Positions 19,026 to 28,400 are shown, counted from the first letter of the stretch. The stretch: 64,000 bases of DNA from Cellulomonas xiejunii (GCF_024508315.1 NZ_CP101987.1:3286001-3350000), one strand, 5' to 3'. A program made the numbers and translations. The notes: generated from the letters alone by a model not told the origin.

Positions 19026-19529
19026 ATGACCAGAGCAAAGTTGCTCCTCGACCAGCTGCTGACGTGGGCGTGCGTGGTGTTGTTCGCCGTGCTCGTCGTC
19101 GACGTCACGTGGCAGGTCTTCACCCGACAGGTCCTCGACCAGCCCAGCACGTGGTCCGAGGAGCTCGCCAAGTACCTGTTCATCTGGCTGGGCCTCTTCG
19201 CGTCGGCGCTCGTCTTCGGCGAGCGCGGCCACATCGCGGTCGACTTCGCCGTGAAGAGACTCCCGGCCAAGGTCCAGGTCGCCGTTGCCGTCCTCGTCCA
19301 GCTCGCGATCCTCGTCTTCACCGCCCTCGTCCTGATCTGGGGCGGGCTGCGGGTCGTCGACCTGGCGTGGGACCAGAACCTCACCGGCCTGCCGGTGAAC
19401 GTCGGCCCGCTGTACCTGGCGCTGCCGATCTCCGGGGTGCTCATCGCCCTCTACACCGTCTACCACCTGGTCAGGATCCTCACCGGCGCCGAGCGCGCCG
19501 TCGAGGACGCCGAGCCTGACGTCCTGTGA
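19026..19529 (+). CDS. dctQ: TRAP transporter small permease DctQ
   Basis: A 167-residue membrane protein with four predicted helices and the DctQ hallmarks WSEELAKYLFIWLGLFASALVFGERGHIAVDF. It pairs with DctM to form the membrane part of the transporter. It begins at ATG 19026 after AGAGG, 29 bp past dctP. A GTG at 18993 overlapping the dctP stop is in frame but would add a charged, non-family leader. Confidence 0.93.
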   Translation: MTRAKLLLDQLLTWACVVLFAVLVVDVTWQVFTRQVLDQPSTWSEELAKYLFIWLGLFASALVFGERGHIAVDFAVKRLPAKVQVAVAVLVQLAILVFTALVLIWGGLRVVDLAWDQNLTGLPVNVGPLYLALPISGVLIALYTVYHLVRILTGAERAVEDAEPDVL

Positions 19530-19543
19530 AGGAGGCCTGACCC

Positions 19544-20854
19544 ATGGACCCCGCAGCGCTCGCAGCACTCATCCTGCTCGCCGGCATCGTCGTCTTCCTG
19601 CTCCTCGGAGCACCCATCAGCATCGCGGTCGGCTTGTCGTCGCTCGCCGCGATCGTCACCGCACTCGGTGTCGAGAACGGTGTGCTCACTGCCGCCCAGC
19701 AGGTCTTCCGCGGCATCAACTCGTTCCCCCTGCTGGCGATCCCGTTCTTCGTGCTCGCCGGCGTGATCATGAACCAAGGCGGGATCGCGCTACGGCTCGT
19801 CAACGCCGCCAAGGTGATGGTCGGGCGCATGCCCGGCTCGCTGGCCCAGACCAACGTCGCCGCCAACGCGCTGTTCGGCGCGGTGTCCGGCTCGGGCGTC
19901 GCGGCAGCCGCCGCGATCGGCTCCACCATCGGCCCGATCCAGAAGCGCGAGGGCTACGACAAGTCCTTCGCAGCGGCCGTCAACATCGCCTCGGCGCCCT
20001 CGGGCATGATCATCCCGCCGAGCAACCTGATGATCGTGTACTCGCTCGTCTCGAGCGCCTCGGTCGCCGCGCTGTTCGTCGCGGGCTACATCCCCGGCGC
20101 CATGTGGGCCGCGGCCTGCATGATCATCGTCTACCTGTACGCCCGCAAGCGGCCCGAGCTCAAGATGACCGAGCGGATCGGCTTCCGCGAAGGCGCCAAG
20201 ACGATCCTCGCCGCCGTGCCGGCCCTGCTGCTCATCGTCATCGTGATCGGCGGCATCCTCGCCGGGATGTTCACGCCGACCGAGGGCTCGGTCATCGCGG
20301 TCGTCTACTCGCTCGTCCTGTCGTTCTTCTACCGGACCATCAAGACGCGCCAGATCCCCACGATGCTCATGGACGCCGCCCGCACCACGGCCGTCGTCAT
20401 GTTCCTCGTCGGGGTCAGCTCGATCATGGGCTTCGTCATGGCGTTCGCCCAGATCCCGCAGATGGCGTCCGAGGCGATCTTCTCCGTCAGCACCAACCCG
20501 GTGGTCATCCTGCTGCTCATCGCGGTGATCCTGCTGATCCTCGGGTGCTTCATGGACCCGACGCCCGCGGTGCTGATCTTCGCGCCGATCTTCCTGCCGA
20601 TCGTCACGGCCATGGGGATCCACCCCGTCCACTTCGGCATCATGATGGTCTTCAACCTGTCCATCGGGACCATCACGCCACCGGTCGGGCCGATCCTCTT
20701 CGTCGGCGCCAAGGTCGCCGACATCTCGATCGAAGCCGTGATCCGGCGCCTGCTGCCCTTCTTCGGCGCCCTGATCCTCGTCCTGATCATGGTCATCTTC
20801 ACGCCGGCGCTGTCGATGTGGCTGCCCACGCAGCTCGGCCTCGTCACGCCCTGA
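19544..20854 (+). CDS. dctM: TRAP transporter large permease DctM
   Basis: A 436-residue, roughly 12-helix permease that drives uptake by Na+ symport. Family features are AGVIMNQGGIALRLVNAAKVMVGRM, the re-entrant loop regions NALFGAVSGSGVAAAAAIGS and IIPPSNLMIVYS, and the C-terminal TPPVGPILFVGAKVA. It follows dctQ by 14 bp with GGAGG before the start. A strong hairpin lies between it and kduI. Confidence 0.96.
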   Translation: MDPAALAALILLAGIVVFLLLGAPISIAVGLSSLAAIVTALGVENGVLTAAQQVFRGINSFPLLAIPFFVLAGVIMNQGGIALRLVNAAKVMVGRMPGSLAQTNVAANALFGAVSGSGVAAAAAIGSTIGPIQKREGYDKSFAAAVNIASAPSGMIIPPSNLMIVYSLVSSASVAALFVAGYIPGAMWAAACMIIVYLYARKRPELKMTERIGFREGAKTILAAVPALLLIVIVIGGILAGMFTPTEGSVIAVVYSLVLSFFYRTIKTRQIPTMLMDAARTTAVVMFLVGVSSIMGFVMAFAQIPQMASEAIFSVSTNPVVILLLIAVILLILGCFMDPTPAVLIFAPIFLPIVTAMGIHPVHFGIMMVFNLSIGTITPPVGPILFVGAKVADISIEAVIRRLLPFFGALILVLIMVIFTPALSMWLPTQLGLVTP

Positions 20855-20865
20855 CCACCACCCCG

Positions 20866-20904
20866 CCCGGACGCTGCGCGGCGCAGGTCGCGCAGCGTCC
20901 CGGG
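20866..20904 (+). terminator. Intra-operon hairpin between dctM and kduI
   Basis: GGACGCTGCGCG (20869-20880) pairs perfectly with CGCGCAGCGTCC (20889-20900); the stem extends a few pairs with a one-base bulge. It could attenuate the transcript between transport and catabolic genes, or protect the upstream mRNA. Confidence 0.6.
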
Positions 20905-20955
20905 CAGGCGGCCGCACGCCGCGCCGCCGCACGCCCCACCCCAGGAAGGTCCCTC

Positions 20956-21786
20956 ATGGAACAGCGCTACGCGACCAGCCCCGAGCAGGTCCCCGGCATG
21001 GACACCGCCGAGCTCCGCCGCCGTTACCTCGTGCCCGGCCTCTTCGTCGACGACGAGGCGAACGCGGTGTACACCCACCACGACCGCGTCGTCCTGCTGG
21101 GCGCCAAGCCGGTCACCGGGCCGGTCGCCCTGCCGACGTTCCCCGAGATCCGCTCCGAGTACTTCCTCGAGCACCGCGAGGCGGGCGTCGTCAACGTCGG
21201 CGGCAGCGGGACCGTCACGGTCGACGGCACGACGTACGACCTCGCGCACGGCTCGTGCCTCTACCTCGGGCGCGGCGCGCGTGACGTGACGTTCGCGTCC
21301 GTCGACGCGGCGACCCCCGCGCGCTTCTACGTCGTCTCCGCCCCCGCCCACACCGCCTACCCGACGACGCTCGTCGAGGCCGGCAAGGGCACGGTCCGCG
21401 AGCTCGGCGACGCGCTGACGTCCAACCGCCGCACGCTCAACCAGTACATCCACGAGAACGGCGTGCGCTCGTGCCAGGTCGTCATGGGCGTGACGACGCT
21501 GCACCCCGGCAGCATGTGGAACACCATGCCGGCGCACACGCACGACCGCCGCATGGAGGCGTACCTCTACTTCGACCTGCCCGACGACGCGCGCGTCGTC
21601 CACCTGCTCGGACGCCCCGACGAGACGCGGCACCTGGTCGTCGGCAACGAGGAGGCGATCATCTCCCCCAGCTGGTCCGTCCACTCGGGTGTCGGCACCG
21701 CGAGCTACAGCTTCGTGTGGGCCATGGCGGGCGAGAATCAGTCGTTCGACGACATGGACGGCTTCCCCATCACCGACATGCGTTGA
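20956..21786 (+). CDS. kduI: 5-dehydro-4-deoxy-D-glucuronate isomerase
   Basis: Isomerises 5-keto-4-deoxyuronate (DKI), the spontaneous product of unsaturated uronates from pectin or similar polymers, to 2,5-diketo-3-deoxygluconate. The cupin protein has 276 residues. MPAHTHDRRMEAYLYF gives zinc ligands His194, His196 and Glu201, and SWSVHSG gives His243; each is two less than in the E. coli enzyme, so the site is intact. ATG 20956 follows GGAAGG. It comes after the TRAP genes and before the IclR regulator and kduD, forming the core of the island. Confidence 0.96.
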   Translation: MEQRYATSPEQVPGMDTAELRRRYLVPGLFVDDEANAVYTHHDRVVLLGAKPVTGPVALPTFPEIRSEYFLEHREAGVVNVGGSGTVTVDGTTYDLAHGSCLYLGRGARDVTFASVDAATPARFYVVSAPAHTAYPTTLVEAGKGTVRELGDALTSNRRTLNQYIHENGVRSCQVVMGVTTLHPGSMWNTMPAHTHDRRMEAYLYFDLPDDARVVHLLGRPDETRHLVVGNEEAIISPSWSVHSGVGTASYSFVWAMAGENQSFDDMDGFPITDMR

Positions 21787-21817
21787 CGGTCCTGACCCGC
21801 GACGAGAGGTGAGCCCC

Positions 21818-22606
21818 ATGGCCCAGACCCAGCCCACGCCCCCCGAGCACGACGTCGAGGGCGCGAAGACGAGCGCGAGCGAGAAGACGCTGCTCGTGCT
21901 CGAGGCGGCGCTGCGCCACTCGCGGTTCACCGACGTCGTGGAGGCGACGGGCCTGGCGAAGGCCACGACCCACCGGGTCCTCGCCACGCTCGTCGACCGG
22001 GGCTTCATCGTCGTGACGTCGGACGGGCTCTACCAGCCCGGCCCGCAGATCCTGTCCCTGGCGGGGCAGGCGCTGCAGCGGCTCGACATCTCGGCGATCG
22101 CGCAGCCGTTCGTCGGTGAGCTGGTCGACCGGGTCCACTGCACCGCCCACGTCGGCGTCGCCAACGGCGACGAGATCGTCTACCTCGTCCGCATGGACTC
22201 CGACAAGCCGTACCAGATGCCGTCGCGCGTGGGGCACGCGATCCCCATGCACTCGTCGGGGATCGGGAAGGTCGTGCTCGCCGCGCGCGGCGACGAGGAG
22301 ATCCAGCGCTTCGTCGCCCGCTCGGGCCTGCTGCGGCGCACCGAGCGCACGATCACGCAGCTCAGCGACCTGCAGGCCGAGCTGGCGCGCGTCCGGGAGC
22401 GCGGGTACGCGTTCGACCTGGAGGAGAACGTCCCCGGGATCGTCTGCGTCGCCGCCCCCGTGTACGACCACACCGGCACCGTCACGTACGGCGTCAGCAT
22501 CTCCACCCTGGCCGTCGAGTGCTCGCCCGAGCAGCTCGAGGCCCACGCGCCGGCCGTCGTCGAGACCGCCGGCCTGATATCCACCGCCCTGGGCCACACG
22601 CCCTGA
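21818..22606 (+). CDS. IclR-family regulator of the uronate island (KdgR-like)
   Basis: A 262-residue regulator with a winged helix-turn-helix at about residues 22-85 ([41 protein letters not shown]) and an IclR effector domain after that (AHVGVANGDEIVYLVRMDS, HSSGIGKVVLAARG, DLEENVPGIVCVAAPVYD). It lies inside the kduI-kduD operon, so it is probably the local KDG-responsive repressor, like KdgR. The palindrome at 17780-17804 has the right form for its operator. ATG 21818 is preceded by GAGAGGTGAG. Confidence 0.88.
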   Translation: MAQTQPTPPEHDVEGAKTSASEKTLLVLEAALRHSRFTDVVEATGLAKATTHRVLATLVDRGFIVVTSDGLYQPGPQILSLAGQALQRLDISAIAQPFVGELVDRVHCTAHVGVANGDEIVYLVRMDSDKPYQMPSRVGHAIPMHSSGIGKVVLAARGDEEIQRFVARSGLLRRTERTITQLSDLQAELARVRERGYAFDLEENVPGIVCVAAPVYDHTGTVTYGVSISTLAVECSPEQLEAHAPAVVETAGLISTALGHTP

Positions 22607-22635
22607 GGCGCACCACCGAAGGAAGAGAGCACGTC

Positions 22636-23418
22636 ATGACGACGAACCCGGCCGAGTACACGGCGAGCCTGTTCACCCTCGAGGGCCGCCTGGCCGTGGT
22701 CACCGGTGCGAGCCAGGGCATCGGCCTGGCGATCGCGCAGACCCTCGCCTCGGCCGGGGCAGACGTCATCGGCGTCAGCTACGACATGGAGGACGGCGAC
22801 AGCGAGGTGCGCCGCGCGGTCGAGGCCACGGGACGGGCCTTCACGCCGCTGCGGTCCGACTTCTCGGACCGCGCGCAGGTCGCGGCGCTCGCCGCGGACC
22901 TCGGTGCGCGGGACGTAGACATCCTCGTGAACAACGGCGGCACGATCCGCCGCACGCCCGCCGCGCAGCACTCGGACGAGGACTTCGACCACGTCCTGGA
23001 CGTCAACATGCGCACCGCGTTCGTGCTCTCGCGCGAGGTCGGGCGCCGCATGCTCGATCGCGGGCACGGCAAGATCGTCAACACCGCCTCGATGCTGAGC
23101 TTCCAGGGCGGCATCAACGTCCCCGGCTACACGGCGTCGAAGTCCGCCATCGCGGGCCTGACCAAGGCGTTCGCGAACGAGTGGGCCGGTGCGGGCGTCA
23201 ACGTCAACGCCGTCGCCCCGGGGTACGTCGCCACCGCCAACACGCACGACCTGCGCCAGGACGCCGCCCGCAGCCAGGCGATCCTCGACCGCATCCCCGC
23301 GGGCCGCTGGGCCACCCCCCAGGACATCGCCGGAGCCGTGCTGTACCTGTCCTCGCGCGCCGCGGACTACGTGCACGGCGCCGTGCTGCCCGTCGACGGC
23401 GGCTGGCTCGCGCGATGA
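22636..23418 (+). CDS. kduD: 2-dehydro-3-deoxy-D-gluconate 5-dehydrogenase
   Basis: A 260-residue classical SDR expected to reduce 2,5-diketo-3-deoxygluconate to KDG with NAD(P)H. The NAD-binding TGASQGIG (about 21-28), NNGG near residue 98, catalytic Ser in NTASMLSFQGG, and YTASK (about 160) are all present. RIPAGRWATPQDIAGAVLYL and the GGWLAR end are typical of KduD. kduI upstream supports the call. The SDR at 25469 is very similar in its C-terminal half (LSFQGG, RIPAGRWG, VDGGWLAR), so which copy is the true KduD is not certain. Confidence 0.82.
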   Translation: MTTNPAEYTASLFTLEGRLAVVTGASQGIGLAIAQTLASAGADVIGVSYDMEDGDSEVRRAVEATGRAFTPLRSDFSDRAQVAALAADLGARDVDILVNNGGTIRRTPAAQHSDEDFDHVLDVNMRTAFVLSREVGRRMLDRGHGKIVNTASMLSFQGGINVPGYTASKSAIAGLTKAFANEWAGAGVNVNAVAPGYVATANTHDLRQDAARSQAILDRIPAGRWATPQDIAGAVLYLSSRAADYVHGAVLPVDGGWLAR

Positions 23419-24434
23419 GGATCGTCGTCACCGAGTGCGACCACGACTCCTTCGACGCCGAGCGCGAGATCGTCGCGGCCGCGGGGGCCGAGCTCGTCGT
23501 CACGCAGTCGTTCACGCCCGAGGCCCTGGTCGCCAACGCCGCCGGCGCCGACGCGGTCCTCGTGCAGTACGCGTCGATCACCGCCGAGATCATGGACGCG
23601 CTGCCGAGCCTGCGGGCGATCGGCCGCTACGGCGTCGGCATCGACTCTGTCGACGTCGCCGCCGCGACCGCGCGCGGCATCGCCGTGTGCAACGTCCCCG
23701 ACTACGGCACCGAGGCCGTGTCCGACCACGCGATCGGCATGACGCTCGCGGCAGCCCGGGGCATCCCGCGGCTCGACCGCGGCATGCGGGCCGGCTCGTT
23801 CGACCTCGCCGCCATCCGGCCCGCGTACCAGACGCGGGGTCGGGTGTTCGGGGTCGTCGGCATGGGCCTGATCGGCACCGCGACCGCGCGCAAGGCCGCC
23901 GGCCTGGGCTACGAGGTCATCGGGTACGACGTCGCGGCCGACCCCGACGCCGCCGAGCACCGCGGCTTCCCGTCCGTGGGCCTCGACGAGCTGCTCGAGC
24001 GCGCGCAGGTGGTCTCCCTGCACACGCCGCTGGACGAGAGCACGCGCGGCATGATCGGCGCCGCCCAGCTCGCCCGCATGCGCACCGACGCGATCCTCGT
24101 GAACACGAGCCGCGGCGGGGTCGTCGACACCGCCGCGCTCGTCGAGGCGCTGCGCACCGGCAGCATCCGCGCGGCCGCGATCGACGTGCACGAGACCGAG
24201 CCCCTGCCGGTCGACCACCCGCTCATGGACCTCGACTCCGTGGTGCTGACGCCGCACCTCGCCTGGTACAGCGAGGAGTCCTACGACGAGCTGAAGCGAC
24301 GCACGGTCGCCAACGTCGTCGAGGTCTGCGCGGGCCGGGCGCCGCGCAACGTCGTCAACCCCGAGGTGCTCGGCGCCCCGGGCCGCAACCAGGACTGCGC
24401 GCCCGTGGGCGCGGCGGCCCGGACAGGAGCCTGA
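23415..24434 (+). CDS. D-isomer 2-hydroxyacid dehydrogenase (CtBP-like)
   Basis: A 339-residue NAD-dependent dehydrogenase. It has the substrate-domain opening IVVTECDHDSFDAE, a Rossmann motif GVVGMGLIGTATA, and the catalytic triad Arg in NTSRGGVV, Glu in DVHETEPLP and His in LTPHLAW. CtBP-like and phosphoglycerate-dehydrogenase-like members act on many 2-hydroxy acids. The start overlaps the kduD stop (ATGA), so it is translationally coupled. In this context it may oxidise or reduce a sugar acid such as gluconate, fructuronate or a 2-keto acid; the substrate is not resolved. Confidence 0.85.
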   Translation: MRIVVTECDHDSFDAEREIVAAAGAELVVTQSFTPEALVANAAGADAVLVQYASITAEIMDALPSLRAIGRYGVGIDSVDVAAATARGIAVCNVPDYGTEAVSDHAIGMTLAAARGIPRLDRGMRAGSFDLAAIRPAYQTRGRVFGVVGMGLIGTATARKAAGLGYEVIGYDVAADPDAAEHRGFPSVGLDELLERAQVVSLHTPLDESTRGMIGAAQLARMRTDAILVNTSRGGVVDTAALVEALRTGSIRAAAIDVHETEPLPVDHPLMDLDSVVLTPHLAWYSEESYDELKRRTVANVVEVCAGRAPRNVVNPEVLGAPGRNQDCAPVGAAARTGA

Positions 24435-24437
24435 ACG

Positions 24438-25472
24438 ATGAGCACCATGCGCGCGGCGGTGTGGACCGGCCCGGACGAGATCGCCGTCCAGCAGGTCCCC
24501 CTGCCGCAGGTCCCCGACGGCTGGGCCCTGGTCCGCGTCGCCTACAACGGCATCTGCGGCACCGACCTGTCGATCCTCCACGGCAAGCACCCGCGGGCGC
24601 AGGCCCCGCTGATCCCCGGGCACGAGCTGTCGGGCTGGGTCGAGCAGGCCGGTGCGACGGGTCCGCGGGAGGGCGCGCTCGTCATCGCCGAGCCCCTCAT
24701 CTCGTGCGGCGAGTGCAAGGCCTGCCGCGACGGGCACGGGCACGTGTGTCGCCGCCTCGGCCTGTACGGCATCGACGCCCCCGGCGGCATGGCCGAGTAC
24801 GTCGCGCTGCCCCCCGAGGTGCTGCACGAGGTGCCCGCGGGCGTCGACCCGCGCCTCGCGGCGCTCGTCGAGCCGCTGGCCGTCGCGGTGCACGCGCTCG
24901 ACCTGTCCGGCATGGAGCAGGGTGACACGGTCGCCGTCTACGGCGCCGGGCCCATCGGGGTGCTGACCGCGCTCGTGGCGCGGCACGCCGGGGCCGGGAC
25001 CGTGGTGGTCACCGAGCCCAGCCCGTGGCGTCGTCAGGTCGCCGCGGAGCTGGGCCTCACGGTCGTCCCCGAGGGCTCGACCATGTCCGAGGTGCTCGCG
25101 CCGCTCACCGACGGCGAGGGCGCCGACACGACGTTCGACTCCGCCGCGCACCCGACCGTCGCAGCCGATCTCGCCGCCGCGACCCGCGTGCTCGGCCGGA
25201 TCGTCATCGTGGGCGTCTACAAGCAGCCCACGCCGCTGGACCTGCAGGCCGTGTGCTTCAAGGAGCAGTCGATGGTCGGCGTGCGGGTCTACACGTCCGC
25301 CGACGTCCGGCGCGCGATCGAGCTGCTCGCGTCCGACGAGCTCGGCCTGGCCGCGTTCCCCACCCGGGCCTTCGACCTGGCCGACGTGGACGCCGCCTTC
25401 GCGGCCGCGACGTCCGGCCAGGACTGCCTCAAGGTCCTCCTCACCCCCCTGCACGGGAAGGCAGACGCATGA
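24438..25472 (+). CDS. Zinc-dependent alcohol dehydrogenase (MDR family)
   Basis: A 344-residue medium-chain dehydrogenase related to sorbitol, threonine and butanediol dehydrogenases. The catalytic zinc site is indicated by GICGTD and GHELSG, and the structural zinc site by CGECKACRDGHGHVC. The Rossmann motif is VYGAGPIGVLTAL with an acidic residue after the second strand, which suggests NAD. It begins 3 bp after the upstream stop. Likely it oxidises a sugar or sugar-acid hydroxyl in the island's pathway; L-fucose, L-galactonate or idonate type substrates are possible and untested. Confidence 0.82.
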   Translation: MSTMRAAVWTGPDEIAVQQVPLPQVPDGWALVRVAYNGICGTDLSILHGKHPRAQAPLIPGHELSGWVEQAGATGPREGALVIAEPLISCGECKACRDGHGHVCRRLGLYGIDAPGGMAEYVALPPEVLHEVPAGVDPRLAALVEPLAVAVHALDLSGMEQGDTVAVYGAGPIGVLTALVARHAGAGTVVVTEPSPWRRQVAAELGLTVVPEGSTMSEVLAPLTDGEGADTTFDSAAHPTVAADLAAATRVLGRIVIVGVYKQPTPLDLQAVCFKEQSMVGVRVYTSADVRRAIELLASDELGLAAFPTRAFDLADVDAAFAAATSGQDCLKVLLTPLHGKADA

Positions 25473-26224
25473 CCACCCCCTTCGACCTGACGGGCCGCAC
25501 GGCCGTCGTCACCGGCGGCGGCCGCGGCCTGGGCCGCGGCATCACGCAGGCCCTGCTGGAGGCCGGCGCGGACGTCGTCGTGCTCGCGCGCAACCCGGTG
25601 CCGTCCGACCTGGCGGACCAGGCGGCGGCGCTCGGGCGCACGCTCGCGTTCGAGCCGCTGGACCTGGGCGACGGCGACGCGATCGCCGCCACGGCGGAGC
25701 GCGTGCTCGCCGAGCACCGCGTCGACATCCTCGTCAACAACGCCGGCACGCAGGACCGCTACCCCGCCGTCGACTTCCCCCTCGAGGCGTGGGACCGCGT
25801 CATCGACGTCAACCTCCGCTCGGTGTTCCAGCTCTGCCAGCTCTTCGGGCGGCCGATGCTCGAGCGCGGTGACGGCAAGATCGTCAACCTCGCGTCGCTG
25901 CTGTCGTTCCAGGGCGGGCTGACGGTGCCGGCGTACGCGGCGAGCAAGGGCGCGGTCGCGCAGCTCACCAAGGCGCTGTGCAACGAGTGGTCGGCCAAGG
26001 GCGTCAACGTCAACGCGGTGGCGCCGGGCTACATGGACACCGACATGAACGCGGCCCTGCTGGCCGACCCCGTGCGCCTCGAGCAGCTCTCGGTGCGCAT
26101 CCCCGCCGGGCGCTGGGGCCGTCCCGAGGACATCGGCAACGTCGTCGTGTTCCTCGCGTCCCCCGCGGCCGCGTACGTGCACGGCCAGGTGCTCGCGGTG
26201 GACGGCGGGTGGCTCGCGCGCTGA
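25469..26224 (+). CDS. Short-chain dehydrogenase (KduD/KDF-dehydrogenase-like)
   Basis: A 251-residue SDR starting at ATG 25469 within the ATGA overlap with the zinc dehydrogenase. TGGGRGLG binds the cofactor, NNAGTQ and LASLLSFQGG carry the active-site Asn and Ser, and YAASK the Tyr/Lys pair. The C-terminal RIPAGRWGRPEDIGNV and GGWLAR nearly repeat the KduD at 22636. It may be a paralogue for 2-keto-3-deoxy-L-fuconate, given the fuconate dehydratase gene 0.8 kb away, or a second KduD. Gene order suggests it ends the operon. Confidence 0.8.
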   Translation: MTTPFDLTGRTAVVTGGGRGLGRGITQALLEAGADVVVLARNPVPSDLADQAAALGRTLAFEPLDLGDGDAIAATAERVLAEHRVDILVNNAGTQDRYPAVDFPLEAWDRVIDVNLRSVFQLCQLFGRPMLERGDGKIVNLASLLSFQGGLTVPAYAASKGAVAQLTKALCNEWSAKGVNVNAVAPGYMDTDMNAALLADPVRLEQLSVRIPAGRWGRPEDIGNVVVFLASPAAAYVHGQVLAVDGGWLAR

Positions 26225-26243
26225 GCGCGACCGGCGGCCCGCC

Positions 26244-26987
26244 TCAGCCCGCGTCGGTACGCAGGAAGTCCTCGACCGCGAGCAGGTGGGCCGCCATCCG
26301 GACGCGGGCGCGGTCGACGTCCCCGGCCGCGACCGCGTCGAGGATCGCCTCGTGCTCGCGCTGCGTCCGCGCCTCGGCACCGGCCTCGCTGACGCCGCGC
26401 GACAGCCGGTGCCGGGCCGTGCGCCCGCCCATGGCGTCGGTGAGCGCCGCGAGCACGGGGTTGCCGGCGAGCGCCCCGAGGGCGCGGTGGAACGCGAGGT
26501 CGGCGGCGAGGAGGGCCTCGTGGTCGCAGAGCCCGTCGCCGGACTCCGCGTCACCTGACGCGGCGGGCTCCCGCGACCCGGCCCGCGCCAGCACCGCCGC
26601 GCCCTGCGCGAGCGCGTCGCGCGCCGCCGTGAGGTCGGCTCCCGGTGCCCGCGCACCGGCCGCGGCGAGGCCCGCGACCTCCGTCTCGAGCAGCCGGCGC
26701 ACGGTGTGCACGTGCAGCGCGTGCCCGGCGGCCTGCAGCTCGACGACGAGCCCGAGCGGTGCCACCAGGCTGCCGGGGTCGAGCGCCGTGACGTACGTGC
26801 CGTCGCCCTGCCGGGTCTCGACGACCCCGAGCACGGCCAGCGCCCGGATGCCCTCGCGCAACGACCCGCGGGACACGCCGAGCGCGTCCGCGAGGTCCTT
26901 CTCCACGGGCAGCCGCTGCCCCGGCCCGAGGCGGCCGTCGAGGATCATCGCGGTGACGCCGTCGACGACCCGGTCCGTGCGTGACAT
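26244..26987 (-). CDS. GntR-family regulator, FadR/FCD subfamily
   Basis: A 247-residue regulator. Residues 1-65 are the GntR winged helix (VTAMILDGRLGPGQRLPVEKDLADALGVSRGSLREGIRAL). Residues 90-245 form the all-helical FCD domain, with DLAFHRAL, EHEAILDAV and MAAHLLAVE supplying the Asp and three His of the usual metal site. It is downstream of the fuconate dehydratase on the same strand, beyond a terminator-like hairpin, and converges on the SDR gene. CATACT plus six bases precede ATG 26987, so it may be expressed alone from a leaderless mRNA. The paired repeats at 28406 and 28482 are its likely operators. Confidence 0.88.
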   Translation of the reverse strand: MSRTDRVVDGVTAMILDGRLGPGQRLPVEKDLADALGVSRGSLREGIRALAVLGVVETRQGDGTYVTALDPGSLVAPLGLVVELQAAGHALHVHTVRRLLETEVAGLAAAGARAPGADLTAARDALAQGAAVLARAGSREPAASGDAESGDGLCDHEALLAADLAFHRALGALAGNPVLAALTDAMGGRTARHRLSRGVSEAGAEARTQREHEAILDAVAAGDVDRARVRMAAHLLAVEDFLRTDAG

Positions 26988-26999
26988 GCCTGGAGTATG
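26988..26999 (-). promoter_or_regulatory. Leaderless-type -10 box of the GntR gene
   Basis: Minus strand CATACT (26999-26994), CCAGGC, then ATG at 26987: a six-base gap and no clear ribosome-binding site. Confidence 0.45.
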
Positions 27000-27003
27000 C
27001 CGA

Positions 27004-27035
27004 ACGGCGGGGGCGGCCACCGCCACCCCCGCCGT
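27004..27035 (-). terminator. Terminator-like hairpin after the fuconate dehydratase gene
   Basis: ACGGCGGGGG (27004-27013) pairs with CCCCCGCCGT (27026-27035); the loop holds a small CGG/CCG stem. It separates the dehydratase from the GntR gene. Confidence 0.6.
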
Positions 27036-27049
27036 CCTGGTCGGGTCGC

Positions 27050-28372
27050 TCACGCCGACGCGAGCCGTCCGGCCCAGTACGCGCCGTCGGGGAAGCGGAA
27101 CTCGGCGACCGACGCCTCGTGCATCTGCGTCGAGTACCCCGGCCGGCTCGGCAGGACGTAGGCGGCCTCGCGCACGACGCAGGGGTCGGTGAAGTGCTCG
27201 TGCAGGTGGTCGACGTACTCGGTGACGCGGCCCTCGCGCGACCCCGAGACCGCGACGAAGTCGAGCATCGAGATGTGCTGGACCATCTCGCACAGGCCGA
27301 CGCCGCCGCCGTGCGGGCAGACCTTGACGCCGAACTTCGCGGCGAGCAGCAGGACCGCGACGATCTCGTTGAGGCTCGCGAGGCGCCCGGCGTCGAGCTG
27401 GCAGTAGTCCATGGCACCGGCCTGCATGAACTGCTTGAACATCACGCGGTTGTGGCCGTGCTCGCCCGTCGCGACGCCCACGGGTGCGACGCCGCGGCGG
27501 ATCGCGGCGTGCCCGAGCACGTCGTCGGGGCTCGTCGGCTCCTCGATCCACAGCAGGTCGAACCGCGCCAGGGCGTTGGTCCACTCGATCGCCTGGTCGA
27601 CGTCCCACACCTGGTTGGCGTCGATCATGAGCGCACGGTCGGGCCCGATGACGTCGCGCGCGATGCCGCAGCGGCGCACGTCCTCCTCGAGGTCGGCGCC
27701 GACCTTGAGCTTGATGTGCTGGTAGCCCTCGTCGACCGCCTCCTGGCAGAGCCGGCGCAGCTTCTCGTCGCTGTACCCGAGCCAGCCCGCGGACGTCGTG
27801 TAGCAGGGGTACCCGGTGCGCTCGAGCTCGGCGATGCGCTCGGCCTTGCCGCCCTCCTGGGCGCGCAGGAGCGCGATCGCCTCGTCGCGCGTCAGTGCGT
27901 CGGAGAGGTAGCGCAGGTCGGCGACGTCGACGAGCTGCTCGGGAGTCATGTCGGCGAGCAGCCGCCACACCGGCTTGCCGGCCACGCGACCGGCGAGGTC
28001 CCACGCGGCGTTCATGACGGCCGACAGCGACAGGTGCACGACGCCCTTCTCAGGGCCGAGCCAACGCATCTGGGCATCAGCGGTGAGGTCGCGGTAGACG
28101 CCGCCCATGTCGGCCACCATCTCCTCGACGTCCCGGCCGACGAGCAGCGCCGCCTGCTGGCGCGCCGCGATGCCGACGATGTCGTTGCCACGACCGGTCG
28201 TGAACGTCAGGCCGTAGCCGGCGAGCGGCGCTCCGTCGGCGTCGGTGCCGTCGGTGCGCAGGACGACGTAGGCGGCGGAGTAGTCGCCGTCCTTGTTCAT
28301 GGCGTCGGAGCCGTCGGCGGTGAGCGAGGTGGGGAACCGGACGTCCTCGACGTCGACGGCGGTGATCTTCAC
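27050..28372 (-). CDS. L-fuconate dehydratase-like enolase superfamily enzyme
   Basis: A 440-residue mandelate-racemase-group enolase. All key residues of characterised L-fuconate dehydratase are present at a constant offset of three: Lys221 and Lys223 in HIKLKVG, Asp251 in MIDANQ, Glu277 in IEEPTS, Glu304 in TGEHGHNR and His354 in VCPHGGG. The N-terminal [12 protein letters not shown] and [10 protein letters not shown] also match. It would dehydrate L-fuconate to 2-keto-3-deoxy-L-fuconate. The GTG start at 28372 has AGAGGAAG upstream. It is divergent from a 2-hydroxyacid dehydrogenase; paired repeats lie in the shared promoter region. A related acid sugar cannot be excluded as true substrate. 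Confidence 0.88.
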   Translation of the reverse strand: MKITAVDVEDVRFPTSLTADGSDAMNKDGDYSAAYVVLRTDGTDADGAPLAGYGLTFTTGRGNDIVGIAARQQAALLVGRDVEEMVADMGGVYRDLTADAQMRWLGPEKGVVHLSLSAVMNAAWDLAGRVAGKPVWRLLADMTPEQLVDVADLRYLSDALTRDEAIALLRAQEGGKAERIAELERTGYPCYTTSAGWLGYSDEKLRRLCQEAVDEGYQHIKLKVGADLEEDVRRCGIARDVIGPDRALMIDANQVWDVDQAIEWTNALARFDLLWIEEPTSPDDVLGHAAIRRGVAPVGVATGEHGHNRVMFKQFMQAGAMDYCQLDAGRLASLNEIVAVLLLAAKFGVKVCPHGGGVGLCEMVQHISMLDFVAVSGSREGRVTEYVDHLHEHFTDPCVVREAAYVLPSRPGYSTQMHEASVAEFRFPDGAYWAGRLASA

Positions 28373-28400
28373 GAGGCTTCCTCTCAGTGGGGGTGAGGAC

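Noticed and set aside
26988..27049. Fuconate dehydratase and GntR genes as one simple operon
   Set aside because: A hairpin separates them and the GntR gene has its own close -10 box, so separate expression is at least as likely.
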